From assembly GCF_936916975.1 (NCBI RefSeq), contig NZ_CAKZGO010000013.1, positions 1-64,000 on the forward strand: a stretch of DNA of 64,000 bases. Reading direction: 5' to 3'. Position numbers and translations under genes: made by a program. The DNA is from an uncultured Dongia sp. Its GTDB lineage: Bacteria > Pseudomonadota > Alphaproteobacteria > Dongiales > Dongiaceae. Positions 25,085 to 33,863 of the stretch are shown here, in pieces (the first letter of the stretch is position 1; each line of letters opens with the position of its first letter). Under the pieces are notes generated by a model, which did not search any database, was not told where the DNA came from, and saw only the letters and a program-made list of their open reading frames with translations.

Positions 25085-25897
25085 TCAGATAACAGATGAA
25101 TCGCTGCCGGCGACGCCGCGCCGGCGCAGCCATTCGGCAAACACCACCAGCACGATCGACACCATCAGAATGAGAGAACCCAGCGCCAGAACATCCGGAA
25201 TCTTTGCCGGAAAACGCAGGCTGCCGAAAATAAAAATGGGCAATGTCGTTTCGCTGCCGGCAAGGAAGAACGCCAGCAGGTATTCGTCAAAGGATGTGAT
25301 GAAGCACAGCAGCAGGCTGGAAACGATGCCCGGCATCACCAATGGCAGTGTCACGCGGCGGAAGCTCGTCCAGGCCGAATCGCCCAGATCGCGCGACGCT
25401 TCCTCCAAGCTTCGGTCGAAGCCTTCCATGCGTGCCATCAGGACCAGCATGGACAACGGCACGGTGATGAGCACATGCGACAAGCCGACGGTCCAGAGCG
25501 AAAGATCAACATCGAGCGCGCGCCGCAGGATGACCAGCGAGGAAACGCCGATGACCATATAGGGGATGACCAGTGGCAGCATGATGAGGGCATAGATCGA
25601 GCGCCGGAACGGCAGGCGGTAGCGCGTCATGGCGCGCGCAGCCATCAGTCCCAGGACCGTGCTGATACTGGCGACACCAACGCCGACCTTGATGCTGGCC
25701 CAGATCGCCGCTTGCAGGCTCGAATTAGCCAGCAGGTTCTCGTACCACTTCAACGTGAAGCCCTTGAGCGGCAAGGTCACATAGATGTTGTCGTTGAACG
25801 AGAACAGCGGCAGCAGCAGCACGGGCACATAGAGGAATGCCAGATACAGCACGGCGAACAGCGACAGCAGGGTGCAATGCTTGCGGAGCGTCTCCAT
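25085..25897 (-). CDS. potC: Polyamine-type ABC transporter permease (PotC-like)
   Basis: This 270-residue inner-membrane permease has about six helices. The start LFAVLYLAFLYVPVLLLPLFSFND is typical of PotC. The EAA loop is LEEASRDLGDSAWTSFRRVTLPLVMPGI (about 156-183), and the end is AEWLRRRGV. It starts 3 bp downstream of the PotB-like gene's stop and ends 7 bp before the ATPase gene start, so the operon is tightly packed. Confidence 0.92.
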   Translation of the reverse strand: METLRKHCTLLSLFAVLYLAFLYVPVLLLPLFSFNDNIYVTLPLKGFTLKWYENLLANSSLQAAIWASIKVGVGVASISTVLGLMAARAMTRYRLPFRRSIYALIMLPLVIPYMVIGVSSLVILRRALDVDLSLWTVGLSHVLITVPLSMLVLMARMEGFDRSLEEASRDLGDSAWTSFRRVTLPLVMPGIVSSLLLCFITSFDEYLLAFFLAGSETTLPIFIFGSLRFPAKIPDVLALGSLILMVSIVLVVFAEWLRRRGVAGSDSSVI

Positions 25898-25900
25898 CGC

Positions 25901-26815
25901 TCAGATGTCCGCGGCTTTGAGGCGCTTGCGGCCAATCACGGCCAGGAAGGCACAGACCGCCAAGGTGATCGCCAGCATCATGACGCAAGAGAGGGCGGCG
26001 CCCAGCGGCGCGTTATTGGCCTTGCCGAATTGCGTCACGATGGAATTGCCGATCATGATGCCGGACGTGCCGCCGACCAGGGTCGGCGTGATGTAATCGC
26101 CGACCGTCGGGATGAACACCAGCAAGGTCGCGGCGATCGTGCCCGGCAAAGATAGAGGAAAGGTGATGCGCCAGAAGCGCTTCCATTTTGAATCACCCAG
26201 ATCGGTCGCAGCTTCCAGGTAGGAGCGGTCGATCTTTTCCAGGCTGACATAGATCGGCAGCACGGCATAGGCGGCCCAGGCATGGGCCAGCGTGATGGTT
26301 ACCGAGGCGGGGTTGTAGAGCAGGAATTCCAGTGGCTTGTCGATGACTCCGATGAATTTGAGGCCGGAATTGATGACGCCGTTGAAGCCCAGGATTACCT
26401 TCCAGGCGAAGATGCGCAGCAGATAGCTGGTCCAGAACGGGACGGTGAGCAGGATGATCCAGATAAGCTTGGCGCGCTCGATGCGGAAGGCCATGAAATA
26501 GGCCATCGGGTAAGCCAGCAGCACGACCGCAATCGTCGCGGTGAGCGACATCCACAGCGATTTCAGGATGAGGATGCGATAGAGCGCACCTTCTGCCGTG
26601 AAGAGAATGCGGTAATTGTCGAGATTCCAGTCCCGCTGGATGTCGAAGCCGGTTTGGCTCCAGAAGCTGACCAGCACGATGCCGGCCAGCGGTGCCACCA
26701 TCATGCCGACGACGATGAGCAAGGTCGGAACGATCAGCCACAGTCCATCGAGCCATTCCGGGCGCGCGGTCTGGAGGCTGGCGGCCGTTGTCGTGGGGGC
26801 TGCTTGCAAGGTCAT
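25901..26815 (-). CDS. potB: Polyamine-type ABC transporter permease (PotB-like)
   Basis: This 304-residue permease is the partner of the PotC-like one. The N-terminal 20 residues are Ala/Thr-rich and cytoplasmic. Six helices follow from LWLIVPTLLIVVGMMVAPLAG. The EAA-type loop is YLEAATDLGDSKWKRFWRITFPLSLPGT (about 200-227). It lies 77 bp downstream of the binding-protein gene, the usual gap where a stem-loop or a weak secondary promoter may sit; I do not see a strong hairpin there. Confidence 0.92.
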   Translation of the reverse strand: MTLQAAPTTTAASLQTARPEWLDGLWLIVPTLLIVVGMMVAPLAGIVLVSFWSQTGFDIQRDWNLDNYRILFTAEGALYRILILKSLWMSLTATIAVVLLAYPMAYFMAFRIERAKLIWIILLTVPFWTSYLLRIFAWKVILGFNGVINSGLKFIGVIDKPLEFLLYNPASVTITLAHAWAAYAVLPIYVSLEKIDRSYLEAATDLGDSKWKRFWRITFPLSLPGTIAATLLVFIPTVGDYITPTLVGGTSGIMIGNSIVTQFGKANNAPLGAALSCVMMLAITLAVCAFLAVIGRKRLKAADI

Positions 26816-26892
26816 GTGATCAGGCTCGGGTGACGTCGGAGCCAGCAGGACCGCTGCTGGCTCCGCCTATCGTCACGATACCGAATCTGGCG

Positions 26893-27999
26893 TCAGGCGC
26901 CAGCCTTCACTTCCTCGAACACCTTCTGGACGCGCTCGGTGTCCATGATCGGCTGCTGGATGATGCCCTTCGAGAAGAACGCGCCCGGATCACGCGGCAG
27001 GCCACGTTCCGCCAGCGTCTTGTCATCGACCAGGTCGAAGGACTTGGCATTGGAATGGCCATAACCCATGACTTCGATCAGCCATTTGCCGGCTTCCGGG
27101 GCAATCATGGCATCGATCAGGTCATAGGCCTTGTCCAGATGCGGCGCGTCCTTGGTCAGGACCAGGCCGCAGCAATAGCTCATGATGCCTTCCTTCGGAT
27201 TGGCGTACTTAATATTGACGCCCTGCCCGTTGAGGGTCACGACCGAGCTGTTCCAGCCCGTCGCCATCACCAGTTCGCCCGATGCCAGCGCCTGCTCGAC
27301 GGCGGCATTGCTGTCCCAATAGAACCGCACCAGCGGCTTCTGCTTCACCAACAGCGCCTTTGCCTTGGCCAGTTCATCATCGGTCATGTTGAAGGGATCT
27401 TTGGCGCCCACGACGATGCCGGCAATCGGCACCGCTTCGGTCGCATCGGCGGACATGGAGATCTGCCCGGTGTAGCGCTCGTCCCAGAGCATGTTCCAGG
27501 ATTCTTCCTTCACATCGACGAGGTCCGGGCGATAGAGGATGGAGGTATTGCCCCAATCCACCGGCACGAACATCTGTCCGCCATTTGCGTCCTGCGCATA
27601 GGGCAGCTTGGTGAGGCCCGGAAATAGGTTGCCCCAGTTTGACAGGCGGCTGGTGTCGATCGGCTGGATGACGCCCGCATCGCCCCAGCGCTTGAGGTCG
27701 AGATTGCAGGGGTGCACGAGGTCGACCACAAAACCGCCGCGGACCTTGGTCAACGCTTCTTCCGCGTCACCGAAGGCCGGACCTTCCGGCTCAGCATTGT
27801 ACTTGCTGGTATAGCCAGGGTGAAAACCCGGATCGTTATAGCTGTCCCAGGTGAAATAGATGACTTCGCCGTCGGCGGCCTTGGCGCGGCCGACCGGCAT
27901 CATGGTCATGGTCAGGCCGGCGGCGGTCAACATCTGCAGGATATCGCGGCGCGACATGCGGCCGCTCTTCATCGCGCTCAGAAATTCTTGGGCTTCCAT
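26893..27999 (-). CDS. potD: Polyamine-type ABC transporter substrate-binding protein
   Basis: This periplasmic binding protein of about 368 residues belongs to the spermidine/putrescine (PotD/PotF) class. It carries an apparent Tat signal: Ser-Arg-Arg-Asp at 16-19, then LQMLTAAGLTMTMMPVGRAKA, with cleavage near 40. The body has the usual WDSYNDPGF, VDWGNTSILYRPDLV and WNMLWDERYTGQISM segments. The start is ATG 27999, which has a GGGAGGGAG Shine-Dalgarno just upstream. A further ATG at 28041 is not preferred. It is the first gene of the operon. The ligand could be putrescine, spermidine or a related amine. Confidence 0.9.
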   Translation of the reverse strand: MEAQEFLSAMKSGRMSRRDILQMLTAAGLTMTMMPVGRAKAADGEVIYFTWDSYNDPGFHPGYTSKYNAEPEGPAFGDAEEALTKVRGGFVVDLVHPCNLDLKRWGDAGVIQPIDTSRLSNWGNLFPGLTKLPYAQDANGGQMFVPVDWGNTSILYRPDLVDVKEESWNMLWDERYTGQISMSADATEAVPIAGIVVGAKDPFNMTDDELAKAKALLVKQKPLVRFYWDSNAAVEQALASGELVMATGWNSSVVTLNGQGVNIKYANPKEGIMSYCCGLVLTKDAPHLDKAYDLIDAMIAPEAGKWLIEVMGYGHSNAKSFDLVDDKTLAERGLPRDPGAFFSKGIIQQPIMDTERVQKVFEEVKAGA

Positions 28000-28360
28000 C
28001 ACGTAACTCCCTCCCTGTCCTGGGTTTATTTTTTGCAGCATGGCGCCGGTATTGGGTTCCGGCGCTCTTATTGTTGCTGTGTACAGCTAATCTTGCCATC
28101 GCCCCGGCCGTGCCGCAACCACGCATCTCGCCCGAGCCGATTTTGGCGATGAAGATGCCGTGATCGACGCCGAATCATCGCGGCGTACCCGCGCAGAAGG
28201 ATTTCTTTAAGTTTTCCGTTTGGTCAGAATTCTTCCATAAAGCGCGTGAGGCCGGGACGGTAAAGCGGAAAGCTGTGCGCTGTTGACGGGTGACGGTGAT
28301 CACCGTCACTTTAAGGTTGGCATCTCCTGACCAGATGGGTGGCGTCTGGGAGTACGTGAA
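28000..28360. other. Divergent intergenic region with one palindrome
   Basis: This gap of about 360 bp separates the potD-type start (minus) from a secreted-protein gene (plus). It contains the potD Shine-Dalgarno and the perfect palindrome at 28291-28308. I see no further gene. Promoters for both divergent transcripts are expected here but no strong -35/-10 pair stands out. Confidence 0.55.
28291..28308. promoter_or_regulatory. Perfect 18-bp palindrome, candidate operator
   Basis: TGACGGTGATCACCGTCA is identical to its reverse complement over 18 bases. It lies 52 bp before the ATG at 28361 and about 290 bp from the potD-type start. Palindromes of this kind are usual operators for dimeric regulators. 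The cognate regulator is unknown; no regulator gene is adjacent. Confidence 0.6.
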
Positions 28361-29056
28361 ATGAGGCGTCAAATGATCATGCGTCAGGTGAGCCAGGGCG
28401 TCGCCATCATGGCGTTTGTCGCCGTGGCGCACGTCCAGTTCACGAAGATGGCGCGGGCGGATGAGCCCGCAGTCGCCATCGTCGAGGATACCAGCGGCAC
28501 CGTTGCCGGCGTCGAGCCGCTCGATCTGTTGCGCAAGGGCCAGCAGATCGCGCTCAGTGCTGGTGCTGGCCTTATCATCTCCTATCTCGATTCCTGCCAG
28601 CGCGAGAATATCCGTGGCGGCAAGGTCGTCATCGGCAGGACGCAATCGGACGTGGCCGGTGGAGCTGTAACCCGGTCCAAAGTTTCCTGCGATCCCGTGG
28701 CGCTGGCATTGACACCCGAGCAGGCCAATCAAAGTGCGACGCTGGTGTTCCGCGAGCCGGACAAGATCGTCGGTGATTCCGTTGCGGCAGAGGCGAAGTT
28801 CGCCCTGCAGACACGCCGGCCGATCGTGATTGTGCCGGATTTGACGGAAATCACCGTCGAAGATTGGCGCGACAAGAAAACCAAATGGTCGGTCAAAGTC
28901 ATGAACGGCATTGCCGACATCACTGCCGACCGGAAAATGCTCGATCAGGGGGGCGTCTATCGCCTGGTGGGTGGCGGCAAGACGCTGATCTTCCGCATCG
29001 GCAAGGAAGCAACCGATGCGCCACTGCCTTTGCTCAAGCGAGTGATCCGCTTCTGA
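28361..29056 (+). CDS. Exported hypothetical protein
   Basis: This protein of about 231 residues has an amino-terminal signal-like segment (VSQGVAIMAFVAVAHVQF) and likely cleavage after Ala-Arg-Ala near 33. The mature part begins with AVAIVEDTSGTVAGVEPLDLLRKGQQIALSAGAGLIISYLDSC. This resembles the first strands of FecR-like or ligand-independent beta domains found in exported alphaproteobacterial proteins. Two cysteines (in LDSCQRE and SKVSCDP) may pair. It is single, with the palindromic site upstream and the convergent cueR-copA genes downstream. An internal ATG at 28379 is an alternative start. I do not recognise a precise function. Confidence 0.7.
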   Translation: MRRQMIMRQVSQGVAIMAFVAVAHVQFTKMARADEPAVAIVEDTSGTVAGVEPLDLLRKGQQIALSAGAGLIISYLDSCQRENIRGGKVVIGRTQSDVAGGAVTRSKVSCDPVALALTPEQANQSATLVFREPDKIVGDSVAAEAKFALQTRRPIVIVPDLTEITVEDWRDKKTKWSVKVMNGIADITADRKMLDQGGVYRLVGGGKTLIFRIGKEATDAPLPLLKRVIRF

Positions 29057-29059
29057 CGG

Positions 29060-29488
29060 CTAATGGCAGTTGGCTTTGCCGGCACCACTCCCGGACGCCA
29101 GCCCATCCAAGATCGGGCAATCCGGCCGGTCATCGCCGTGGCAGTTGTGGGCGAGATGTTTCAGGGACGCGGCCATTTCCTGCATTTCGGTGATCTTCGC
29201 TTCCAATCCGGCGACATGGGTAAGTGCCAGTTTCTTGACCTGGGAACTGGAACGCTGCCGGTTGCGCCACAGCGCCAGTAATTCGCGGATCGTCTCCAGC
29301 GGAAACCCCAGTGACCGAGCGCGGTGAATGAAGCGCAGGTTGTGAACGTCCTGCTGGCCATAGAGTCGGTAATTGCCATTGCTGCGCTGGGCCGCGGGCA
29401 GCAGGCCGATGCTTTCATAATGCCGGATCATTTTGGCCGATACACCGCTGGCTTTTGCAGCTGACCCGATGTTGAGAGAATCATTCAT
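29060..29488 (-). CDS. cueR: MerR-family copper-responsive regulator (CueR)
   Basis: This 142-residue MerR-family activator senses Cu(I). The winged helix-turn-helix (about 5-45) contains IGSAAKASGVSAKMIRHYESIGLLP. A long dimerisation helix (about 80-112) follows, then the metal loop CHGDDRPDC (Cys116 and Cys124), the same C-x7-C layout as CueR. Its start overlaps the copA stop by four bases (ATGA), so it is co-transcribed with the pump. The CueR-type promoter at 31664-31694 precedes copA, so the regulator probably controls its own operon. Confidence 0.95.
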   Translation of the reverse strand: MNDSLNIGSAAKASGVSAKMIRHYESIGLLPAAQRSNGNYRLYGQQDVHNLRFIHRARSLGFPLETIRELLALWRNRQRSSSQVKKLALTHVAGLEAKITEMQEMAASLKHLAHNCHGDDRPDCPILDGLASGSGAGKANCH

Positions 29489-31635
29489 TTCGGCCTCCAG
29501 CGATTGAGGGTGAGGGCGTTGGTGACCACCGCCACTGATGACAGTGCCATGGCCCCGCCGGCGAGGATCGGGCTGAGATAGCCCAATGCCGCCAGCGGCA
29601 GGCCGAGCAGATTGAACACGAATGCCCAGGCAAGGTTTTCCTTGATCTTGCGGCAGGTGGCGCGCGCCAGCCCGATGGCTTGTGGCACCAAGGCCGGGTC
29701 GCCGCGCATCAACGCAATCCCCGCCGTTTCGATGGCAACATCGGTGCCGGTCGCCATGGCGAGGCCGAGATCGGCCGCTGCCAGCGCCGGCGCGTCGTTG
29801 ACACCGTCGCCGACCATTGCAACCCTGGCGCCATCCGCCTTCAATGCCGCGATGGCATGGGTCTTGTCGTCCGGCAGCAGATCGGCGCGGACATCGTCGA
29901 GCCCCAGTTCAGCGGCGATCTTGGCGGCCGCTCCCTTGTTGTCGCCGGTCAGCATCAGGCTCCGGATGCCCAACGCATGCAGCGCATCAATCGCCGGCTT
30001 GGCGCTCGGCCGGATCTGATCGGCAAAAGCGAAGAGCGCGATAAGCCGTGGCTGCGGCGTGATCTCGGCGAGATACGAGACGCTGGCACCCTCTCCGGCG
30101 TGCGTCGTTGCGGCGTCGGCCAAGGGTGTCACGTCAATGCCATTCTCCTGCATCATCTTGGCGGTGCCCAATGCATAAGCATGCTGGTCGATCGTGGCCG
30201 TGACACCGCGCCCGGCAATGACGCGCGCGTCCACCGCGCGCGGCAAGGTCTCGCCTTCCGCCGCATGGCGCAGTGCGTCGGCTAGGGCATGCGTACTGCC
30301 CGTTTGCAAGGCGGCAGCGATGCGCAACGCTGTCTTCTGGTCTTGGCCAGGCATCGGCCGGGTCGCCTGCAAGCGCGGTTTGCCTTCAGTGAGGGTGCCG
30401 GTCTTGTCGAAGGCGACGATGGTGATATCGCCAGCGGTTTCCAGGGCCGCGGCGTCACGAATGAGGATGCCGCGCTTGGCGCCAGCGCCGACACCGACCA
30501 TGATCGCCGTTGGTGTCGCAAGACCCAGCGCGCAAGGACAGGCGATCACCAGGACGGCCACGGCATTGATCAGTGCCGTCTCGATCCCGGCGCCCAGCAT
30601 CAGCCAACCACCCACGGTCAAGGCCGCGATCACCAGCACGACCGGCACAAAGATCGCCGAGACGCGGTCGGCCAGGCGCTGGATCGGTGCCTTGGCGCCC
30701 TGTGCTGCCGTTACCATACGGATGATGCGCGCCAGCGTGGTTTCAGCGCCCACGGCGGCGACGGCAATTTCCAAGGCGCTCATGCCATTCACGGAACCGC
30801 CGATGACGCGGTCGCCAATAACAACGAGGCGCGGAAGGCTTTCGCCGGTGATGAGCGATTCATCAATCTCGCTCTCACCCAGGGTGATCTTGCCATCCGC
30901 TGGAATGCGCTCACCGGCACGGATGATGGCAATATCGCCGGTCACGAGTTGCTGCAATGGTATCTCGCGCTCGACCCCGTCACGGCGCACCCGCGCCTGC
31001 GCTGGCCATAGCGCATTGAGGGCGCTCAAGGCAGAGAGCGTGCGCTTCTTGGCGCGTTTTTCCAGCCATTTGCCGAGGCGCACCAGGACGATGATGACGG
31101 CTGCGGATTCGAAATAGAGGTGATGCGGGTTGATGTTCATCATATAGAGGCTGAGGCCGAAGGCGGCGCTGGTGCCCATCGCCACCAGCAAATCCATATT
31201 GCCGCTGAAACCGCGAAGTGCACGCCAGGCGCCGATATAAAACGGCAGGCCGAGTCCGAACTGTACCGGCAGGGCCAAAGCCAATTGTATCCATGGATCC
31301 AGCATCCACATGCCGCCCAGGGTCAGTTCCAGGATCATTGGTGCGAGCAGCGGCAAGGTGAGTGCGGCGCCGAGCAGCAGAAACCAGGCCTCGTGATCCG
31401 CCACTGCACGCGCATCCTTGAGCCGGATTCCATAACCAGCTTTCTCGATGGCCTTGGCCACGACATCCAGGGTGACGGTAGCATCTCCGGTGACGACGGC
31501 TTCTTCGCTCGCGAGATTGACGTCCGCGGCGTTGATGCCGGGCGTCCGGCGCAACACCTTCTCGATGCGCGTGGCGCAGGCGGCACAGGTCATGCCCGTG
31601 ATGCCTATTCTTAGTTCCGTGGCGCTGGCGGTCAT
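29485..31635 (-). CDS. copA: Cu(I)-exporting P1B-type ATPase CopA
   Basis: This 716-residue pump removes Cu(I) from the cytoplasm to the periplasm. It has one N-terminal metal-binding domain with GMTCAAC (Cys17 and Cys20), membrane helices, the transmembrane CPCALGLA motif, DKTGTLTEG with the phosphorylated Asp410, and the hinge GDGVNDAPALAAADLG. ATG 31635 is chosen because AAGGAG lies at the right distance (6 bases) upstream; the ATG at 31641 would leave no spacing, and longer starts run through the promoter. CueR follows in the same operon, and a multicopper oxidase lies at 55.4 kb. Confidence 0.97.
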   Translation of the reverse strand: MTASATELRIGITGMTCAACATRIEKVLRRTPGINAADVNLASEEAVVTGDATVTLDVVAKAIEKAGYGIRLKDARAVADHEAWFLLLGAALTLPLLAPMILELTLGGMWMLDPWIQLALALPVQFGLGLPFYIGAWRALRGFSGNMDLLVAMGTSAAFGLSLYMMNINPHHLYFESAAVIIVLVRLGKWLEKRAKKRTLSALSALNALWPAQARVRRDGVEREIPLQQLVTGDIAIIRAGERIPADGKITLGESEIDESLITGESLPRLVVIGDRVIGGSVNGMSALEIAVAAVGAETTLARIIRMVTAAQGAKAPIQRLADRVSAIFVPVVLVIAALTVGGWLMLGAGIETALINAVAVLVIACPCALGLATPTAIMVGVGAGAKRGILIRDAAALETAGDITIVAFDKTGTLTEGKPRLQATRPMPGQDQKTALRIAAALQTGSTHALADALRHAAEGETLPRAVDARVIAGRGVTATIDQHAYALGTAKMMQENGIDVTPLADAATTHAGEGASVSYLAEITPQPRLIALFAFADQIRPSAKPAIDALHALGIRSLMLTGDNKGAAAKIAAELGLDDVRADLLPDDKTHAIAALKADGARVAMVGDGVNDAPALAAADLGLAMATGTDVAIETAGIALMRGDPALVPQAIGLARATCRKIKENLAWAFVFNLLGLPLAALGYLSPILAGGAMALSSVAVVTNALTLNRWRPK

Positions 31636-31663
31636 CGACATCTCCTTATCCTGGCGCCAGCTA

Positions 31664-31694
31664 CATATGGTCCTTCCAATCATGGGAAGGTCAA
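31664..31694 (-). promoter_or_regulatory. CueR-type promoter/operator of copA-cueR
   Basis: Read on the minus strand, a TTGACC -35 element (31694-31689) overlaps the dyad CCTTCC-N7-GGAAGG (31690-31672) and is followed by a CATATG -10 element (31669-31664). The spacer is 19 bp. An over-long spacer with this dyad is the hallmark of CueR/MerR-activated promoters and closely resembles the E. coli copA promoter. The ATG of copA is 29 bases downstream. Confidence 0.9.
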
Positions 31695-31766
31695 GGGTAA
31701 ACAGGATGTGACGGATGAAGCGCCCTTTGCTAGGGTGCGGCGACACAATCCGAAGGCAGCTAAGTC

Positions 31767-33125
31767 ATGGCAGAACAGCGAAAATCTCGGCCCAATGCAG
31801 CGGCCAAAAGGCTCGGCCAACGGATCGCCGGCAAGAAGGCCAGGATCGGCATTATCGGCCTCGGCTATGTCGGCCTGCCGCTGGCCTGCCTATTCGCGGA
31901 AAAGGGCTTTCCTGTCACTGGCTTCGATGTCGACGAGAACAAGACGACCAAGCTCAATGGCGGCCGTTCCTATATCCGGCACATCTCGGCGCGGCGTATT
32001 GCGCCGCTGGTGAAGGCCGGTTCGCTCAAGGCCAGCGCCGATTTTCGCGGCCTCAAGGCCATGGATTGCATCATCATCTGCGTGCCGACCCCGCTCTCAA
32101 AGCAGCGCGAACCGGATCTGAGCTATGTCGCCGACACCGCCGCTGAGATCGGCAAGCATCTCAAGGCCGGCCAATTGGTGGTGCTGGAATCCAGTACCTA
32201 TCCCGGTACCACCGATGAAGTGGTGCGTCCGGCCCTGGAAACCAAGGCTCTAAAAAGCGGCCGTGATTTTTTCCTGGCTTACTCGCCGGAACGCGAAGAT
32301 CCCGGCAACGAAACATATGGCACCGCGGCCATTCCCAAGGTCGTCGGCGGCGATGGCGCTGCGGCACTCTCCCTCGCACTGGCGCTCTATGACGCGGCCG
32401 TCGTGAAAACGGTGCCGGCGTCGAGTCCGGCGACGGCCGAAGCCGTGAAGCTCACCGAGAACATCTTCCGTTCCGTCAATATCGCCTTGGTCAATGAGTT
32501 GAAGGTCATTTTCGATGCGATGGGCATCGACGTCTGGGAGGTGATCGACGCCGCCAAGACCAAGCCCTTCGGCTTCATGCCGTTCTATCCGGGGCCTGGC
32601 CTCGGCGGACATTGTATCCCGATTGACCCCTTCTATTTGACCTGGAAGGCGCGCGAATTCGGCATCACCACCCGCTTCATCGAGCTTGCGGGTGAGATCA
32701 ACACCTTGATGCCGCATTACGTCGTCGAAAAGCTCGGTGAAGCGTTGAATGCCCGCTCTGCGAAGGCGCTCAAAGGCGCTCATATCCTGGTGATCGGCCT
32801 GGCTTACAAGAAGAATGTCGACGACATGCGCGAAAGCCCGGCGCTGACCTTGATCGAACTCTTGGAAGCGCAAGGCGCCAAGGTCGATTACCACGATCCT
32901 ATCATCACCCAGATCAAGCCGTCACGGGAACATCCGCATCTCGCCGGCCGTCGCTCAAAGGCGCTCTCGGATGCGACGCTCAAACGCGCCGACGTCGTGC
33001 TCATCGTCACCGATCACGATGTCATCGATTTCAAGCGTATCGGCAAACAGGCGCGCCTGATCGTCGACACGCGCAATACCATGGCCCGCGCTGGTTGGCG
33101 GGGGAAGAATGTGGTGAAGGCGTAG
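31767..33125 (+). CDS. UDP-HexNAc (UDP-GlcNAc) 6-dehydrogenase, WbpA-like
   Basis: This 452-residue NAD-dependent nucleotide-sugar dehydrogenase oxidises the C6 hydroxyl to a uronic acid. The Rossmann start is IGIIGLGYVGLPLACLFAEKG (about 27-47). The catalytic Cys283 lies in GPGLGGHCIPIDPFYLTW, and the C-terminal UDP-binding region has the usual LAYKKNVDDMRESPAL. The GGHCIPIDPFYLTWKAREFG form is typical of the WbpA/UDP-N-acetylglucosamine type rather than plain UDP-glucose dehydrogenase. It is cytoplasmic and supplies a precursor for surface polysaccharide or exopolysaccharide. No other glycan gene lies beside it in this window. Confidence 0.92.
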   Translation: MAEQRKSRPNAAAKRLGQRIAGKKARIGIIGLGYVGLPLACLFAEKGFPVTGFDVDENKTTKLNGGRSYIRHISARRIAPLVKAGSLKASADFRGLKAMDCIIICVPTPLSKQREPDLSYVADTAAEIGKHLKAGQLVVLESSTYPGTTDEVVRPALETKALKSGRDFFLAYSPEREDPGNETYGTAAIPKVVGGDGAAALSLALALYDAAVVKTVPASSPATAEAVKLTENIFRSVNIALVNELKVIFDAMGIDVWEVIDAAKTKPFGFMPFYPGPGLGGHCIPIDPFYLTWKAREFGITTRFIELAGEINTLMPHYVVEKLGEALNARSAKALKGAHILVIGLAYKKNVDDMRESPALTLIELLEAQGAKVDYHDPIITQIKPSREHPHLAGRRSKALSDATLKRADVVLIVTDHDVIDFKRIGKQARLIVDTRNTMARAGWRGKNVVKA

Positions 33126-33163
33126 GGGACATTCGTCTGGGATATTGATGTCCGGTCGGACCA

Positions 33164-33276
33164 TACCCCCTCTCTAACTCTCCCCCTCAAGGGGGGAGAG
33201 AACTAGAACGAGGTTGTCACGACCACTCGGTCAGAACCCCCTCCCCCCTTGAGGGGGAGGGCCGGGGAGGGGGGTG
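33164..33276. repeat. Inverted pair of pyrimidine/purine-rich intergenic repeats
   Basis: Two copies of a unit of about 40 bases stand in opposite orientation. Copy 1 contains the stem-loop at 33178-33200 (CTCTCCCCC... to ...GGGGGGAGAG). Copy 2 contains the stem-loop at 33239-33261, and its reverse complement matches copy 1 nearly base for base, including the flanking CCCCCTC block. The whole element can fold on itself. It lies between two convergent genes, a usual place for REP/RPE-like elements. Confidence 0.75.
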
Positions 33277-33288
33277 TCTCTCAACCGC

Positions 33289-33744
33289 TCAACCCTTCTT
33301 CGCCAACGGCAAACTCACCACCCAGCAATATCCATCGGGATCCAGGATATAGGCCTCGCGCATGCCGTGGGGTTTGTCGGCGGGCTCGGCCAGCACGACG
33401 TAATCCAGCCTCTTGGCGCGGATCACGGCGGCGTCGGGATCGAGGTGATAGAGCCGCAATTCCGCCCCGGCACCACGTGGCTGACCATCTGCGATCAGGC
33501 CGAGCAGCGGATTGCTGTGATAGGTGCCGTCGGCATGCAGCATCCATTCGGCGAGGACCTGCCCGTTCACCCGGTGGCGCATGACGGCAAAGTCCTTATC
33601 CGCCGTGGCGGTTTCCGCCAGCAGGATATCGCGGGCAAAGGCGACCGTGCGCGGCACGTCGCGGACCAGCAGGTTGATGCCGAACCCTTTGAGAGAACGG
33701 CCATAATCCTCGCCGCTGGGAAAATCGCGTTGGGCTTCGCTCAT
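33289..33744 (-). CDS. VOC-superfamily (glyoxalase-like) protein
   Basis: This 151-residue single-domain protein has the vicinal-oxygen-chelate pattern. A first beta-alpha-beta-beta-beta unit starts at GFGINLLVRDVPRTVAFARDIL and a second at LRLYHLDPDAAVIRAKRLDYVV. The end is EAYILDPDGYCWVVSLPL, the usual terminal strand. It may be a metal-dependent lyase, dioxygenase or a binding protein; the exact class is not evident. It is convergent with the dehydrogenase gene across the repeat element and divergent from mutL. Confidence 0.82.
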   Translation of the reverse strand: MSEAQRDFPSGEDYGRSLKGFGINLLVRDVPRTVAFARDILLAETATADKDFAVMRHRVNGQVLAEWMLHADGTYHSNPLLGLIADGQPRGAGAELRLYHLDPDAAVIRAKRLDYVVLAEPADKPHGMREAYILDPDGYCWVVSLPLAKKG

Positions 33745-33863
33745 GATCGGTTGGGCTCGCTCTGGCTATGACCGGGTGACATTCAGCCATTGCCCTCGAC
33801 GCGGGGCAAGCCTGGGATCGACACGGTACAATCTGGGGGCGTCAAGGTGCTAGACTGCCGGCC

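Noticed and set aside
31164-31614. Plus-strand open frames antisense to copA
   Set aside because: They lie within the copA ATPase and have shadow composition.
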